NCBI RefSeq assembly: GCF_036324505.1
Contig: NC_086366.1
Span: forward strand, 9,909,427-9,973,426
DNA from: Eleginops maclovinus
Lineage: Eukaryota > Chordata > Actinopteri > Perciformes > Eleginopidae
DNA length: 64,000 nt
Reading direction: 5' to 3'
Position 1 is the stretch's first letter; each line of letters opens with the position of its first letter. Positions 51,324-64,000 of this stretch are shown here, piece after piece. The translations under genes were made by a program, and so were the position numbers. The notes below the pieces were generated by a model, which ran no database searches, was not told the origin of the DNA, and was given only the letters and a program-made list of their open reading frames with translations.

Positions 51324-54300
51324 TCCCCACAGTCTTAGCTTCCCTAATCCCTACTCTGCATCACTGCCACCTTTGTTACTTCCACAATAACATATAAAAA
51401 CATGTGCAGGCACATGAGGTTCTCTGGCTGGGCAAATATAATAGGTGAACACTAAGTGTATTGTTATAATCAACTTCTGTCTTTGGGAAGGAGAGGCTAG
51501 TAAAAGGAATACTTCATCCCGAAAAATAATCTTTGTATATCAATTACTCATCTTGGTTACCTTGAATGTCCGAGAAAAAGCTGTGCTGTAATAATGCAGC
51601 CTCGCTTGAGGCAATAGCTGAAAAGCTCTGTGATGCTTAAATCAGCTGCAGCACTGATGTGATAATGATTTAATAGACTAGATTAGATTGGTGTCCAAGT
51701 TTCTCTATGTTTGGAGCCGTTATGACTTTCGTTTCACATATGTATTTAGGTTGGCTTATTTGTTTACAAATGAAAGGGATGTTGCATGACAACAAATAAA
51801 TCTCTAGTTTTTGGAAACTTTAGTGAATTCAACGTGGGGTAACAGCTTTGAGGGAGTTAATGTGCAACTCTATTGAGTATGTAGTCCTCTTAGTACTCTG
51901 CCCCTTCTTTTTTTAAATTAAGACATAAACACGTAAGGTTGACCACAACCCTGTTTAGGCCAGCTTGGTCTTACTGTGGGAATGCAACCAGTCTAACCTT
52001 GCAGCTTGGCAGGCAGACTGAACGGCAGTACCCCGAGGACAGAAAGAGAGACACAAGTGTGTATCAGTCACCAGATAGCATCCTATGGCTCAACGCCCAA
52101 TCCCTTAGTCCTTGAAGTGCAGTATTAATAGGCCTGCCAACTCCTTGGAATGGTGTAAGTGGGCATAACTGCAAATATTCTGCATGCGTGAGTGTTTGTC
52201 TGACGCTTCCTGGATTTCCTTCCATGAATTTGGTATTTTCAAGCTTTTGTGTATGAGAATGCAGGTGTTTGGAAAAGTGCGGGGGTGTCATGTGTGGGGG
52301 AGGGTGCTTATACCATTATGGGGGTTGAGGGTATTTGATAGAAAGAGTGGGGGGTTTCTACAGGTGATCTGTCCCCTCTGGGACCACAGGCTCACATTAC
52401 CCTGCTGTGGAGTATCACACACAACCACACACACACTCTTTCTTTAACATCACACTCCCACTCTTATTCCATCTCCCTCACTCCCTCTCTGCCTTTTTAA
52501 AGCACTTTTCTCACTTGAACAGCTTGTAAAATTGCAAACTTTGAGCAACTATGTTTATATAATAGTCATTCACCAATGATTTGCAGTATTACCATCTCTT
52601 TTTTCCATTTCCAAAAATTCGATTTTGTTGCTTGTTCTAAGATGGACAAGATGGTGCAACTGAGGCTACTTGGGCAATGTTGCTACAATGTTTAATCCAT
52701 TTACCTAGAACTACAGCCCCCATGTGTTTTGGCAGCAATGGCAAAGACTAATTGGATATGTTGCACCATGCAAAGGGATTTTCTAAACTCGACTTTTATT
52801 CTGAACTATTTGGAAAAACAGTTGCTTATGAAATGCTGATCCTTGAGGCGAACAGACTACAGCTCTTGTTGTTCATGTTCAATACAACACCATCATACAG
52901 TACAATTTCTGCCTTTTTTACACAAATGACTACATATTTTTCTCTTTGTCAGCAGAAAGTGTGTCATTAGTAAAACAATTACTGATGCTTTTTTTCCAGA
53001 AATAAGCTCTTGTCATAGCTTTGTCGGGAAATGTTATAGTCACTATTGTGTAAGTCTGCGGGAGTGAGAGTTTCAACACCTAGCCAATTCCCCAGAATGT
53101 TACATTCTTTATTCTCAACAAAAGTAACTAAAACAATTTAAAGTAGGATCCATGTTCATTGAAATGAGGTGTCATGTCAAACAGTGCAACGATATGGGTC
53201 CTTAATTTCCTTCTGTTTATCTTTTTTTGCTGCTAACATGTTTATCAAATCAAATTCTGGTATTTTTGACAATTAAAATTCTTAGAAACTTTGAGGCATT
53301 ATCCTCTTTCTAGGGATACCATGAAATTCAAAGAAAAGCCCTTCTGTTTAGGCCTGGCTCCGAATGTGTTATGCTTTTGTCTTTCACTCTGTTTTTTCTC
53401 TCTCAACCACAAATAGTGGATAGCAGTTCATCATGTGCACTAAATATTGGCTAAGGAGATAATAAAAAAAATCTGGACTACTTTTTTTTTTTTTTGCTCG
53501 TTCTCTTGTGGCTTAACCCCACTTACTCACTATAAAATGTATTTATTTTAATCTCAGACCAAGGGCTTTTTTATGGAATATTTTCACGTTTTTTTCATTC
53601 ATTACTTTGTATAACCATAGTCTCATAGGAAAAAAATCTCCCAAAATGGCTTCTCTGCATGGATAATATCCCACAAAAAAGTCTTAAATAACTCTGGGAT
53701 AATTAGTTGAGCAGCATCAGCAGGTCACTACCATGCACCAGGAAGTGTCTATTCATAATTAATTCTATAAGGCACGTTTTTGAGCAGTGACTTTGGCCCA
53801 AGGCAGATGGATCCGGTCCTTTTGTGACAGGCCACAGAGTGCTGATAGATGGTTCCTGTCCGTGGCTGTAAATCGGCCTCTTGTTGGAGAGTTAACCCCT
53901 GTAACCCTGCTCGTCTGTAACAGCAGACTCCCCTCTCACAGACTTGGGCAGCTGATGGGCCTTTCCCAGAAGTCTCATGAGCAGGTGGTAGCGGTCCAGT
54001 TGGGAAGCGGATGGATGTGCTCGCCTCCAAATTGTCCCCATTGGTATATATGGCTGCGTGGGAGAGAATTTGGCTTAAACAAAAGTTAAGTCGTCTCCCA
54101 TCCATCCAACATCTGCATCGCCAGCTGAAGGCAGCTTCATGTGATTTATAGAAATGTCAGGACAGCAAGGGTAAAAAACATATTTTAGCAGAGCCTAGCA
54201 CAGAGGTCAACTATGTAGGCTGAGCAAACTAATTGGCTAGCTGTTGAAGCTGCTGAATGTGTTCTTTGTGCCGTGTCTGTGTGCTTTTGTAGTCATTACT

Positions 54301-54345
54301 CAGAAGGAGATAAGTCATGTAAAAGCTAAATCACGACAAAGTGTG

Positions 54346-54389
54346 CATACATACATACATACATACATACATACATACACACACACACA
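54346..54389 (+). repeat. (CATA)n-(CA)n microsatellite
   Basis: Eight CATA units followed by a short CA run. Confidence 0.95.
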
Positions 54390-55569
54390 TCCATAGCCAC
54401 AGAGCGTTGGGGAGTATCCCCCCCCCTGACCTTCTGCAGACACAGCTGTTTCTCCTCTCCTCTGACTGGTGACTGGGACGAGTTTTATTAATGTGCTGAA
54501 ACTAAGTAAGCACATAATATGGATTTCTGTAGCCCTGTTCATAGACTGATTTATCTCCCTGCTTGCTGCGTTTGCATGTGGGTGGGTGTGCATGCATTCA
54601 CTACATGTCTGAAGCGTGTTTCATATATGAATACATGCCTTTATATGCACTAATGCAGTGTGGATTTGTCTCTGCATGGAGTTATTGTTGGAGCCTTCAG
54701 TGTTTCCTGAGAGGGGTTAGTGCAATACCTCAACAAACATGCATTTGTTTGGCAAAGAAATGAATGGAAATCACATTTCCAGATACTCAATCCTTACATC
54801 CTGTGTTTAGAGAAGCAGAGATGCAGAGGCACAAGTGCCATACAGTTTGACCAGTGCCTGGAAATTATGTGATCATTTTTATAGTAGGGACTTTCTGGCA
54901 AGTGTGAGTGGCCATTACAGTGTTGTTTTTATGATCCACGTTTTAGCTATACATCACATCGAGCCAAGATACTGATCCTTTTTATGAAAGCATGTAGGCT
55001 ATAATTGACTAGTATTACCACTTGACAGACAACTTCTGGGAACCTCTCTAGCAAGAGTGTATGTGTTTGCGTGCTTCTCCTTGGAACGTAATTCATCCAT
55101 GGACTGTGCAGAACCAGCGTGACACTATCGGAGGAGAATGTAGAGTTTGTGCATGTGTTTTATTCGGCTTGAATATTTTTTTTTTTTTAGTTCTGGCAAA
55201 GTGGATTGAGAAGGATGTGTAAATGTGTGTGGGTTTTTTCTGACATTAAGTGGAAATGTTCCATCAAATGCTGCATTGAAGTGGGCTGCCATCCAACATG
55301 CAGCTGAGAACCAGAAAATGATTTACTGTACATAGAAATGAGAGGTGGGCGCAATGTTTTTCAACACAGTGAGATATATATATTACTTTGTAATCAGAGA
55401 AAGATAAATGAAGTAAAAAAATATTGATCAAATCGTACGGGATTTTATTGAAAGAGTAATGATAACACTAACAAATTCAGAAGTGAATCATTGTTTTTGT
55501 GGTTGTGTTCTCAGTTAGGGGGCTGCTTTCCACTGCAAACACGCCATCATCCGTTTCTCCTACAGTTTG

Positions 55570-55635
55570 TTATTCATAGACCTCTGTGCTGACTTCCTTG
55601 GCACCTGTCTCTTCCCCGTCTTGTTGCTCCACTCC
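55570..55635 (-). other. Candidate terminal exon of an unknown minus-strand transcript
   Basis: On the minus strand, TTCTATTTCAG| is followed by 21 open codons rich in acidic residues (6 Glu, 1 Asp) and a TAA stop. A poly(A) signal AATAAA follows 121 nt further on (plus-strand 55444-55449). An alternative acceptor about 100 nt upstream gives a longer basic reading frame ending in TAG. No upstream exons or protein family were recognised, so this is weak. Confidence 0.18.
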
Positions 55636-58600
55636 CTGAAATAGAACTCATGTCTCCAGAGGAAAAGTAAACACTGGCCCTGCCGTGGGATTACAGACCA
55701 ACACTGAAGAACACAAACACTCACACATACAAGGTAATCTCTATAGTAATATACAAGTAATGCATTTTAGAAGGCCATCACTCAATAGGCCTGAAACAGC
55801 TGGTTTGATAAATGTTTGTTTGTTTGAATGCTACGCCCTTTTAAAGAGCACACTGCCAGGATCTTCTCCGGCCATTGACAACAAGTGCTGTGGAGTCCAA
55901 GTCCAGCGTCTCCCAGTTTACGTAATGTTCTCTGCAAAAGACTTGGAACCCAAACAAAGTATAATAACATCATGTTTTGTGCCGGTCATGTGATCACACA
56001 CACATATGACTTATAATTATTCCAAAGTGTAATGCATAAAAAAAACCCATGTTGTTTTTCGCATTTGACCCCTCTTAGGTCATGCCAGCCCAGACTGCAG
56101 AGCCTAGCACGAGCTGAGCTCCTGAGAGACAGCCTGCATGGTGTCCTGTGACTTAATCACTGACACTCACGGTGTGTGCATGTGTGTGAGCTCCAAAGAC
56201 AAATACTGTACAGTAGAAACATAAAACCACACGAGAGAACTGTCCAAATATTTAAAGTGGGTGTTACAATTAAGTTTCCATGAGGGTGATTGTTTATGTT
56301 TACAAGATAACCTTTGTACTTGCCATTGTAAATGTCAAATTCACTTAATACTTCTGCGGGTGTGTGTACATGATACACTGTATCATTAAACTGTTAAAAT
56401 GTAGAGTGTAGGACTTTAGAGAGTGGCTGTAGTGCATGTGCCAAAGACAGACACAGTCCTCTTGCTGGTGAATTAAACCAGCAACTTTGGTATAACTTTA
56501 GTATTTTCAAAATGACGGTCCCCTTCAAGTCTCGAAGTCGTTTGTGGACTTTTGTGTGTACAATTTCAATGTGGAAACAAAACCTGCACTACAAAGAAGA
56601 TGTTTTCTACTTTATTTCTCAAAAACGTGACTTTTATTGCTGATCTGAATTGTGTACTCTAGTGTGGGCATTTATGTGAGTTTTATCAGTTGAAAGTCGG
56701 TTGTTTCCATCACCACACTAATGCAACATCAAGCTGGTTCTTTAGCCCCATACCACACTTTTCCAACACGTTTTAAGAAAATCCAGACTGTATTTTTTAT
56801 TGTCCTGCTCAAGGAAAAACAAAGACAAAACCCTGCCTTCTTGGCGGAGCATTTTGAACATTTCTGTATTAACTGTACATGCACTGAGAAAACACTTCCT
56901 AACAGGCAACAGGTCACAGCACAGACACACAAACTGTTTGATAGTTGGTTTGTCTACTGGACTCAGCCCCTGGCCAAAGGTTACGCCGATTCCTGTTTTC
57001 TTGCCGCTCATTCATAGAGTCTCAACCAAAATAACCTAAAAACAATGCATATTTGCACTCACACACACTCTAAAAATATCCCATTACTTTGTACCTTTGA
57101 ATGTTATTTCAGTAGAATTCTCTCTTAGTGGATTCAATCTTTTAAACATTTTTTATAACATTTGACTTGATAAAAAAACATTAAAAAAGTGAAATGTTTG
57201 AAAGAGCTTTTCAGAGGGGTGATGTTTGTTTATGGTGGTTATGCCTATCTGAGCGTATAATGCCTGTGTGTTCACTATCAACTCATGTGGGTGTTAAGTT
57301 TTGATACCCAATGTGGGTTTACAGTCATATGTCATTCAGCATATGGTGTGTGTGAGAGTGAGTGCGTGCTGTGAAACGGCTTTATACAAATGGCTCATTC
57401 AAGTTTGCTTCAGCAGTGGGCGCCCGCCGGAGCATTCTCACCATACCAAGTCCACTGTCCCATTTGTGGTTTGACTTCTGTGTGCGTGTGTGTCCATTTG
57501 TCCCATCATTTTCTCACCACTACCAGATTTACAACTGACAGTAGCTAAAAAACGTAATCTTCATGTACCCTGATCCCTTCTCTACACACACACAGCCGAG
57601 AAGACAAATGGACCTTGCTGACACACACAGAGATGTGGACAAGCTGCTTTTCCGTTTGAATGCACAGCCAAGCCGCAAGCCACAATTACACTTGTCCCTG
57701 TCTGTCTGACTGAAGCAGACAGGGACTGAGATAAAGCTCTCTGTGCTGTGAGCTGCAGAATAACAATGTTAGACGGCAGCGGTGTGACACTATTGGTTGC
57801 ATTTGCACATTATTTTTTATAAACTAATTGTATGGTTACATTTTTAGGAAGCTTTTTGTGTTGTTATGACTAACTGCTAAAGGGAAAATCTGTATTCTGC
57901 CTCTGGTGCTTATTCCATCACTTTCCTGATACAGGATACACTACTTTATAGACCAAAGTAATAAAGTTAAACTTTTATCATCAAACCCTTCTGACATTTT
58001 TCCATTTTTCCCATGCATAACATGGGGAGGAGGCTTGGTGGAATGTGTTACGAGGCATTTTTCATGGACACTGTTTATAGCGCTGTTGACTCCTACCGGC
58101 ATTTCCTGCAATTGATTGCAAACATCTTATCTTCTTGCTGGAACATAACACAGGTGAAAAGGAATTTTCGATGGAAATTTACAGAACTAATTAAAAGAAC
58201 TTGTGTGTCAAGTGAAGTTTATGAGCAAATAGGGTCCAATCATTCATGCTGGATTAAGAAGATAGTGTCTTGAATCTGGAGATAGTCTTTAGTATTTCTT
58301 CCCTTAACGGTCAACTGTGGCCTTGAACATACTTTTCCATTTTAGGTAGGAGCATATCTGTTTTTAAAAATATGCAGTATCTGACATCCCAAAGGAGGAG
58401 GATAAAAACATGATGTTAACTTGAGGGAACAAGTTATGATGAAGATGCATACATGTCAAGATGTGAACCAGCTTATTTCTACAATAATCCGATCTAGTTG
58501 CAACTTGGTGATAACTACTGTAGTATTACCACAATCTGTCCTCTCGGCCAATGGAAAAATGAGGAAATATGAATCATAAACATTTACAGATTCAAGTTGT

Positions 58601-58916
58601 GTAAAAGCATTGCATCAAGTAAATCAAATAGTGACAAGCCAGGGATTATTCTCCCGCCATCAACCTTCCCCCTCCAACTTTTTTAGATTTTTCCTCTTGC
58701 TATTTTTCTCAGGGTGTGTGATCCTTGACCCTGATGAGGTCACTAGTGGCAAGTAGTCAACTTGTTTTTTCTGGCTGCTGTCAAAAGCCCCTCTGAATTT
58801 TGAATTTATGTATTTCCACATCCCTCCTTCTTCCTTCCATGTGGAAAAAAAAAGTTTACATTGCAAATTTTAAATCTATGTGCCTTTCAGGATGTAAAGT
58901 GTCTCTCAGTAGACAG

Positions 58917-58918
<2 letters not shown>

Positions 58919-58961
<43 letters not shown>

Positions 58962-58963
58962 GG

Positions 58964-58997
<34 letters not shown>
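58919..58997 (+). repeat. (GT)n microsatellite with G7 interruption
   Basis: Two pure GT tracts are separated by a run of seven Gs. Confidence 0.95.
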
Positions 58998-58998
<1 letters not shown>

Positions 58999-60989
58999 GC
59001 AACGTCCGGAGGGATTTTTGCCCACAGATGTAGAAGTCATCTCTCTGCTGTTTCTCCCTTCACAAAGTATTGCCTCCTTCTTCAACGTTCCTCAATCAAT
59101 CTTTCAATGTCCTTCTTTTCCTCCCAATTTTACCCTACCTTTGTTTCTTCCCTGCTTTTCTTAGTGTCACTTACATTTTCAACTCTCACATTTCTATTCC
59201 CAACTCAACCATTTGCTTATTTCTCACTATTCTCATATTATTCCCATTCTTTCTTTTTCCTCCAGTCTTTCTTTCCCCATGGTCTATTTTCTTCCTCCAT
59301 CTCTGTTTTTTCTCTTTCTTCTCCGCTCTTTGCTCTCCAAGTGTATGTACCTGGCAAAGGTTTTTATTGCCCTGTCAGGGGGTTGGGGACGACTAATTTC
59401 ACCCATAAAAGCAACTCGGAACAAGAAAAAAGGGGCGGCAGATGGGGATTGGGGGCACATTTATTGGAAGAGTTTGTTTTTTAAGCTGTGAACAGCTATT
59501 ATTTTCCCTCTCCTCTTTCTCTTTTCTTTCCATCCTGGCAGCGAATTGTAGTTTTGGCTTTGATAGTTGTAAGCGAACACACTTACACTTCTGCACACAC
59601 AGATACATTGGCACACACTTATGCATTAATACTGTGCAAATACTAAGGTACGTGAACACATATGGGATGCAAAGACTAGGTTATATTTGCACTCACACAC
59701 ACACTCTTTAAATGTGGTGGTGGTTGTGGGCTGGTGTGTTTGTTTGTCTAACTGAGTGCTACCGCCACCACAGACCACAGTGTATTTAGCAAGGCTGCAG
59801 CCATTTTGTCTGACTGCAATTTGGCAGACGGCCTGCTTTTCCCAACTCAACCCAAGGAGATGTATGCGCGTGTGTGTATGCGCGCATGAGTGTGTTCCTT
59901 TCGACTGGTTCCCATAACTTAGACCAGCCATAGGCTCTGCTTCCAAAGGAACTCCACACCCAAAAAACAAGCTGATTAAATGGAACAACGTATTATAAAT
60001 TGTATGAATGTATCCTAAACGCCATGTCTTGATTTATACACATGTCTGTTTAGTCCCATAAATCTTTCTCCATTCAAAGCTGCTACTGCTGTCTGATCCT
60101 TTTCCCTTTTTTTCTTTCTCTTTCTGCTACACACCAAGCTACAGGACTTAAGCTTTATACGTTTTGGAAACCAACACACAAACATTTTACAATTCCTTCA
60201 AAGACATATAGTATCCTAATAATTGTTGTTGCATAATCTAGGTATAGCGTTGTAAAGCATCCGAAGACAGTGTTCAAATGATGTTATTGATTTCATTTCC
60301 AGTTGCTTGATGAGCTAGACCTACCTAACTATAAAGTGAGGAATCTCTATGTGTCAGTCAGTTTACTTTGCATTGTTTGGCACCTAAATCAGGAAGGTAA
60401 GGTTTTTCCATGCAAACTCATAATGTTACCTCCAGGAAAATACCTCATTAATCCATGCAGTAGCTAATATACAACCACGTTGGTTATGTCAAAGGGACCG
60501 ACTTGAATGATTTGTTGGAAACTATAAATGCACTATGTTTATTGCACTGGTGTTTCTACTTGCTATCGTAACCGGACTTGGGTGTGTTTTCCCTTTAACC
60601 AAACTGTATTGGACTAGTTTTAAAGAAAGCAATAGTGGAGATTTTCCTGAAACAACTGATTCTGTTGTATTTCTTAAGATGACTGACTCCTAGATTTATG
60701 AAATGATTCAAGGTAGTTATCCTGTTATTCACAGATGAGTTGTGTGTTCCTGCTAGGATGAAAAACAATCAAATAGTATGTAGGAGATTAGGAGGATACA
60801 CATCATTCAATGACTCTGAGACAACTCACTGCTGCGTAGCCTCTCTGTGAACTGGACTTAACATCTACTCTTTCACACTTAACATTGTACATTTACATTA
60901 TACTGATTTACATTATTGCCTTTCTGTACATTTTCATTTCATTCATTTTTATTTAAAATTTTAAATTATTTGTTATTTGTTTTGCTTCT

Positions 60990-61062
60990 TTTTGTATTTC
61001 GCTGCTGCAACGAAAAAATGTCCCAGTTTTCCCAGTTTATTTGTGATTCTGATTCTGAAATA
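60990..61062 (+). repeat. LINE-type 3' end (plus orientation)
   Basis: TTCGCTGCTGCAACGAAAAA is followed by ATGTCCCAGT, a TTTATT and the tandem ending GATTCTGATTCTG. The order matches the reverse complement of the element at 21841-21905. Both look like 3' ends of the same class of fish LINE, truncated and old. Confidence 0.5.
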
Positions 61063-62456
61063 CTCAAATCACAGCACCATATCCTCCTCCAATTTAATGA
61101 TATCACTTTTGGTAACATAAGATATGGTTAGAGCCAAAGAGTCTGGTAAGCATCAAGCAGAAGTCCACACAAAGTCACAGTACTAAATAAGTTTTTATTA
61201 AAATTCCTTTTGAAATATTTGTTAAAGATAAAAACATTTGAAAAAGAACTTGTTTGTGTTGTTGTTCAGCAGCCAAAATCAGCCGTGTGTCATAAATGGC
61301 AAACATGTTTCTGCATCAGGAATGAAATAATGGCATCCAACCTTTATATTACTTTACAAGGGTGTTTATATCGTCCTGGAGGCCTGTTTTGAAGAAACAC
61401 AGCTCCGTGTACCAACTATTATTGGTAACCGTAAAGATCCATAATGAAGTGATTAGCGGGTGTGAGAAAGAAAGCTGTAGATGCCAGTGCACAGTTTGAA
61501 CAGCCACCCAGAAGCAGAAGTGCTGTTGTCGATGAGTGAATGCACATGAGTGTGTGTTTGGGTGGGCGGGGGGCAGGCGTATAAACAAACACATGCACTT
61601 ACTTTTTCTATGAGAGAATTTTGTCTTTTGTTTAACTGATTAGTATCTTTATAATGTTGTGGTTTATGGGCAACACTTCAAAGCTCTCTGGCTGGGGTTC
61701 AATGTGTGTGCAAAAGATTGAATGCACTCAATAACCTGAGCATGGAGGTTATGTTTTCTGCTCCGTTTGTCTGTTTGTGAGCAGTGGTACAGAAACACCA
61801 CTGGCCTGTTTTTTTATTTATCGTGGTGGATAGGTGAAGCATGAGCTAAGGAAGAACCCATACAGTTTTAGAGCTTATCAAAATCACCAGCAGATACACC
61901 CATTATTTTTGAATTTTGTTAAAATGCAAGATAAGCCATTTTTCCTTGGCGGGGGTCTGCGCTATCCAAGTGCCCTTCAAGTTTGTTTAAGGCACTTTAA
62001 ATTGGAAAAATGAATTGCTGTTTTGCTGTCTTTGTGTATTGATGGTTAAATAACTTTTCAGATTAATTCAAACTCTGTTCTTTAGAAGCATCCGGAGAGT
62101 TCCTTTATTGCAAATGGTGTACAAATCATACACAGAGGTTGTTCTCTGTTCTACTCTTTGTAGAATAATAATTTCAGAAACAAACACTGCCTTTTGTCTG
62201 CCTATGAAAAAAACCCTCTCTGAGGACAATAAAACACTTTCAGTACTTACACAGTAATTCTTAAACATTTTTGAAAAGTAAAGCTTTATTTTATCCTACG
62301 GCAAATTACTTTGAAGTTTGCAAGGGCTAAGCCTACAGTTTTTCTGTTTCTGAATGTGTGTGTTTGGGGGTGGGGGTGAAAGAGGATATCTTGTGCTGCA
62401 TAGAGGTTTCAGGAAATGCCTCCATAGGAGCCTGATGTAGCTGTAGGGTTTTACTT

Positions 62457-62459
<3 letters not shown>

Positions 62460-62501
<42 letters not shown>
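62460..62501 (+). repeat. (CA)n microsatellite
   Basis: About 21 CA units. Confidence 0.95.
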
Positions 62502-62503
<2 letters not shown>

Positions 62504-62564
62504 TGACAGGCCAGTGTTTTATGGTCACCAGTTGGCTCAACTTCTTTTTCCTTTACATGTGCCA

Positions 62565-62570
<6 letters not shown>

Positions 62571-62607
<37 letters not shown>
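62571..62607 (+). repeat. (GT)n microsatellite
   Basis: About 18 GT units. Confidence 0.95.
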
Positions 62608-62610
<3 letters not shown>

Positions 62611-62752
62611 CTGCTGTGCCTATGAGGTCATTAGAAGCAATTAGCTGCGGCATCGCTAGTTAGAGGCCTGCGCTGATGGATTGGAAACATCCAGGCTAAC
62701 ACACTTCTTCAGATACATCTTCCTCTATAACAACCGCTCTCTGTGCCCACAG

Positions 62753-62951
<199 letters not shown>

Positions 62952-64000
62952 TGGGTAAAAGTGTGCCTCGTGTTGTGCTTCTTTGGCTGTTGGTTGGTGT
63001 ATGCGTCTGAGTCCATGTGCACTTTTGTGTGGTTGTAAGTGGATTTGATTTCAAAGGTATTTCTTAGGCCCATTTGAATCATTAAGTGTGATTAGTCGAG
63101 AGGGAAGGAGGCCTCCTACCTTCCCTTTACCCACAGAGAGTTCTGTACTACCAGCTGTGCCTGGGCCAAAAAATGGAAACGACTCTCTCTCTCCCTCTTT
63201 GTGTGTTGTTTGGACTCTCTTGTTTCTATAATTCTCTCTTTAAATGTTCTCTTTAAAAATGTCCTTCTTTATTTTAAAATGTGTACATTTTCTGTGGACA
63301 TGAATTACCTTTGTATTAATCCTTTAAGTTTATGTTCCACATGGAATACCTACATGTGTATACCTGTATAGAGCAGTGGTTTGATTAAGGGTCAGTAAGG
63401 CTGATACAATAATCCCTAGGCATTACAAACTGCGATCACATGAGCATTTCATGCTGCAACAGAAATAAGGACTTGCCTAAAACCCTGCTTTGTATGATCA
63501 ACTATATTCAATAACTATCCTGCAGATTGTAATTAGTTTTTGTAAGTATTTGTAATATATTTACAAAAAAAAACGTTTACAAAAATATCCACAAGTCCAT
63601 CCATAAGTAAATCAATAGATTTCTGGTGAATTAAAGGCTTACAGGCTATTCTGAAAATTATAATATCTAGCCTATCCCAAATTCAACTAACTGAATAGGT
63701 CTATGGTGAGATAACATAACGTAGCTAGATTACCCCTCCCTTTTCATTGGCCTCTCTCCTGTTTTCCCTGTAAGATCACGGTAATTTCTCACTCAGTTTT
63801 GACAATTTAAAGCTCACTTGTTACAAATCCGCCACTGATGGATGGGTGAAATTCACAATGTAGTCATCATAGTGCATGTACGTGTTGCTCTCTCTTATTC
63901 TACTGGCTTTCTCCTTTCAGCCAAACCTCTGTTTTTTGCTGCCATAAATGTACAAACTGGGAAGTTGTCCAGCTGGCTCTCCCGTCTTCTCTACATGGGA

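Noticed and set aside
53749..54105. 118-codon minus-strand ORF
   Set aside because: Not similar to any family known to me. The region is repeat-free and could be conserved non-coding DNA, but a coding claim cannot be supported.
54563..54763. Plus-strand 66-codon ORF near 54.6 kb
   Set aside because: No domain, begins in a GT-rich low-complexity area, and has no splice or promoter support.

Overview
The window is vertebrate nuclear DNA, almost certainly from a ray-finned fish and probably a percomorph. It carries three multi-exon genes with GT-AG introns, long AT-rich non-coding stretches, very many (CA)n/(GT)n microsatellites, and several degenerate interspersed repeats of kinds common in spiny-rayed fish genomes. 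There is no prokaryotic, viral or organellar gene content. The fish assignment rests on protein divergence from mammals, compact introns and repeat style recalled from memory. No species can be named from the sequence alone.

Layout: (1) 1-2997 is non-coding upstream sequence with a candidate ctsc promoter/CLEAR-like element. (2) 2998-10041 (+) is ctsc (cathepsin C / dipeptidyl peptidase I), complete in 8 coding exons, 455 aa. (3) 11104-18089 (+) is rab38 (small GTPase of lysosome-related organelles), 3 coding exons, starting about 1.06 kb after the ctsc stop codon. Its C-terminus as read lacks the expected prenylation cysteines, and a neighbouring reading frame contains them. (4) 18090-42056 is a 24-kb gene-poor interval with microsatellites, two terminal-inverted-repeat elements and LINE/SINE remnants. 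(5) 42057-48131 (-) is fzd4 (Frizzled-4, Norrin/Wnt receptor), complete, 533 aa, in six coding exons where the human gene has two. (6) 48132-64000 is the fzd4 promoter region followed by a long interval with no recognisable protein gene, more microsatellites, a tRNA-like SINE candidate and a weak candidate terminal exon on the minus strand.

The gene set matches the human 11q14 block that holds FZD4, TMEM135, RAB38 and CTSC. Here no TMEM135 is visible between rab38 and fzd4, and fzd4 points the opposite way to the human arrangement. The genes are not an operon. ctsc encodes a lysosomal protease, rab38 directs cargo to melanosomes and other lysosome-related organelles, and fzd4 is a cell-surface receptor in retinal vascular development.

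Points most worth checking: fragmentation of fzd4 (and an extra ctsc intron) by additional introns that all interrupt G|G junctions; the apparent one-base frame change that removes the Rab38 lipidation motif; and a cluster of MITF-type M-boxes in rab38 intron 1.
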